DNA of 64,000 nucleotides, from contig JBGANK010000015.1 of NCBI GenBank assembly GCA_044222395.1, forward strand, positions 7,346-71,345, in the 5' to 3' direction. How positions within the stretch are numbered: the first letter of the stretch is position 1; every line of letters begins with the position of its first letter. Position numbers and translations under genes: made by a program. The stretch is from JAEUMD01 sp044222395. GTDB lineage: Bacteria > Pseudomonadota > Alphaproteobacteria > Rhizobiales > Hyphomicrobiaceae. Below are positions 63,184 through 64,000 of this stretch, piece after piece. The notes beneath the pieces are model-generated. The model was not told the origin of the DNA. It saw only the letters and a program-made list of their open reading frames with translations, and searched no databases.

Positions 63184-63529
63184 CTCGATCTGTGCCTCTT
63201 TGAAGAAAGCAAGGGTATGCCCTGCAAACAGCAGTCGATCGCTACGCTACTCTTTCCTGCCAATTCCGCCGAGCATGGTCACGGTGTGGCGCACGCACCG
63301 TGACCATGGCTGAAGGGGAACATAAATAGTGACAGTCGAGTCTTGCGCTGTCTATTTCCACGAGTCAGCGGTGACAGTCATGTACGACGGTTGCGACTGG
63401 TATTTCGGCCATCGCACGTGATGCCGTCAGCCCCCGGCGCCACGGTGCCGGGGGTTATCCCGCGCGACCGTTTTACTCATGGCGCCGAATCATGTTCTTG
63501 CTCCGTTCCAATAACCATAACGGAGCAAG
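63184..63529. other. intergenic region rich in inverted repeats
   Basis: 346 bases hold no gene but three perfect inverted repeats: 63274-63308 (13 bp), 63431-63454 (8 bp, CCCCCGGC/GCCGGGGG) and 63496-63530 (12 bp, overlapping the next start codon). Confidence 0.7.
63274..63308. repeat. perfect 13-bp inverted repeat
   Basis: CATGGTCACGGTG and CACCGTGACCATG are separated by 9 bases. It could be a terminator-type stem for the upstream gene (no T-run) or a protein binding site. Confidence 0.7.
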
Positions 63530-63530
63530 A
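63496..63530 (+). promoter_or_regulatory. hairpin sequestering the protease ribosome-binding site
   Basis: TCTTGCTCCGTT (63496-63507) is perfectly complementary to AACGGAGCAAGA (63519-63530), with an 11-base loop. The right arm contains the GGAG Shine-Dalgarno and the A of the ATG. It would block initiation in the mRNA, or as DNA could be a dyad operator. Confidence 0.75.
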
Positions 63531-64000
63531 TGGTCATGCTGGGCCTCACTGAGCAGTTGCTTCATTCCACTGTCCGCATCGAGTGCGCCAACGGCGAAGG
63601 CTCGTCGGGGACGGGATTCTTCTTCGAGTTTGCGGTTGGCAACGGCAAGGTCTGCCCGGCCATCGTCACCAACAAGCACGTCATACGGGATAAGGTGCGC
63701 GGGGCCTTCACCTTCACCTATGCCGCACCCAACGGCCAGCCGGACTACGGTAGCCACGAACGCTTCGAGATCCTGGATTTCGCCACGTGCTGGATTGATC
63801 ACCCGGAGGCTGACGTCGATCTCGCCATGGTCCCTATCGGCCCGTTGATTGCGCAGTTGAAGAAGAAGCCGTTCTACCAAGCGATCCCTGACAGTCTCAT
63901 CCCAAGCTCGGCTGAGCTTGCGGAACTGAACGGCATCGAGGCGATAACGATGATCGGCTACCCCAACGGCCTGTGGGACGCCGCGAACAATCTGCCTATC
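63530..64000 (+). CDS. trypsin-like serine protease domain protein, N-terminal part
   Basis: 157 residues are visible before the right edge. GEGSSGTGFFFEF near residue 23 is the N-terminal barrel strand. IVTNKHVIRD near 48 carries the catalytic His, and HPEADVDLAMVPIG near 93 carries the catalytic Asp. TMIGYPNGLWDAANNLPI near 141 leads toward the catalytic Ser, which is beyond the edge. There is no signal peptide, so it is probably a cytosolic protease. ATG 63530 is 5 bases after GGAG; ATG 63536 is the alternative. Confidence 0.85.
   Translation, partial: MVMLGLTEQLLHSTVRIECANGEGSSGTGFFFEFAVGNGKVCPAIVTNKHVIRDKVRGAFTFTYAAPNGQPDYGSHERFEILDFATCWIDHPEADVDLAMVPIGPLIAQLKKKPFYQAIPDSLIPSSAELAELNGIEAITMIGYPNGLWDAANNLPI

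Overview
The window is high-GC DNA of alphaproteobacterial type, most likely from the order Hyphomicrobiales (Rhizobiales). The evidence is gene order: hemC-hemD-mitofilin-hemY divergent from tsaD-gpsA, phoR-pstSCAB-phoU-phoB, class I lysK, and RIME-like intergenic palindromes. I cannot name the genus from the sequence.

Layout. 1-2011 is the dTDP-rhamnose set (rfbC, rfbB, start of rfbD). 2249-25071 is mostly housekeeping: cysQ, msrA, a 2-oxoglutarate oxygenase, a murein endopeptidase, a fatty-acid hydroxylase-like membrane protein, a DUF4010 transporter-like protein, lysK, a SulP permease, a DUF262/DUF1524 protein, pyrD, an N-carbamoylputrescine amidase, hisF, a lipoprotein and nth. 25310-33084 holds an SDR, a MITE-like element, the phnD-phnE-phnC phosphonate importer followed by palindromes, two small HExxH proteins, leuD, HU with a basic tail, and tRNA-Thr(CGU) convergent on a shared terminator. 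33279-41289 is the heme block with tsaD-gpsA. 41388-48098 is the Pho two-component and Pst region. A Pho box precedes pstS, but phoB carries an in-frame TAA at codon 189 that removes its DNA-recognition region.

The most unusual block is 48592-55925, an RNA-repair locus. On the minus strand it reads rsr/Ro60, then 907 bases of structured non-coding RNA, then rtcB, rtcA and an RlaP-like nucleotidyltransferase. The sigma-54 activator rtcR lies divergently. A sigma-54 promoter precedes rsr, and three TATCTGTT repeats in the divergent gap are candidate RtcR sites. The RNA stretch encodes a YrlA-type Y RNA whose core is a circularly permuted tRNA mimic (T-arm, acceptor stem capped by a GCAA loop, D-arm), two shorter Y-like hairpin RNAs with the same internal-loop signature, and a 222-nt RNA with tRNA-like ends (7-bp acceptor, perfect T-arm, CCA) whose middle is replaced by a large folded insert. 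This is the best candidate for an incompletely described system: an inducible array of Ro-binding RNAs plus a tRNA-like RNA, co-transcribed with an RNA ligase and an RNA cyclase.

55953-63183 looks accessory. It has an AAA-ATPase remnant, an ECF42-type sigma-factor operon (VOC, DUF1428, YCII/DGPF, ECF42, GST) followed by a rifampin ADP-ribosyltransferase (arr), a TetR regulator, and a composite GST/SnoaL pseudogene. The window ends inside a trypsin-like protease gene whose ribosome-binding site lies in a perfect 12-bp hairpin.
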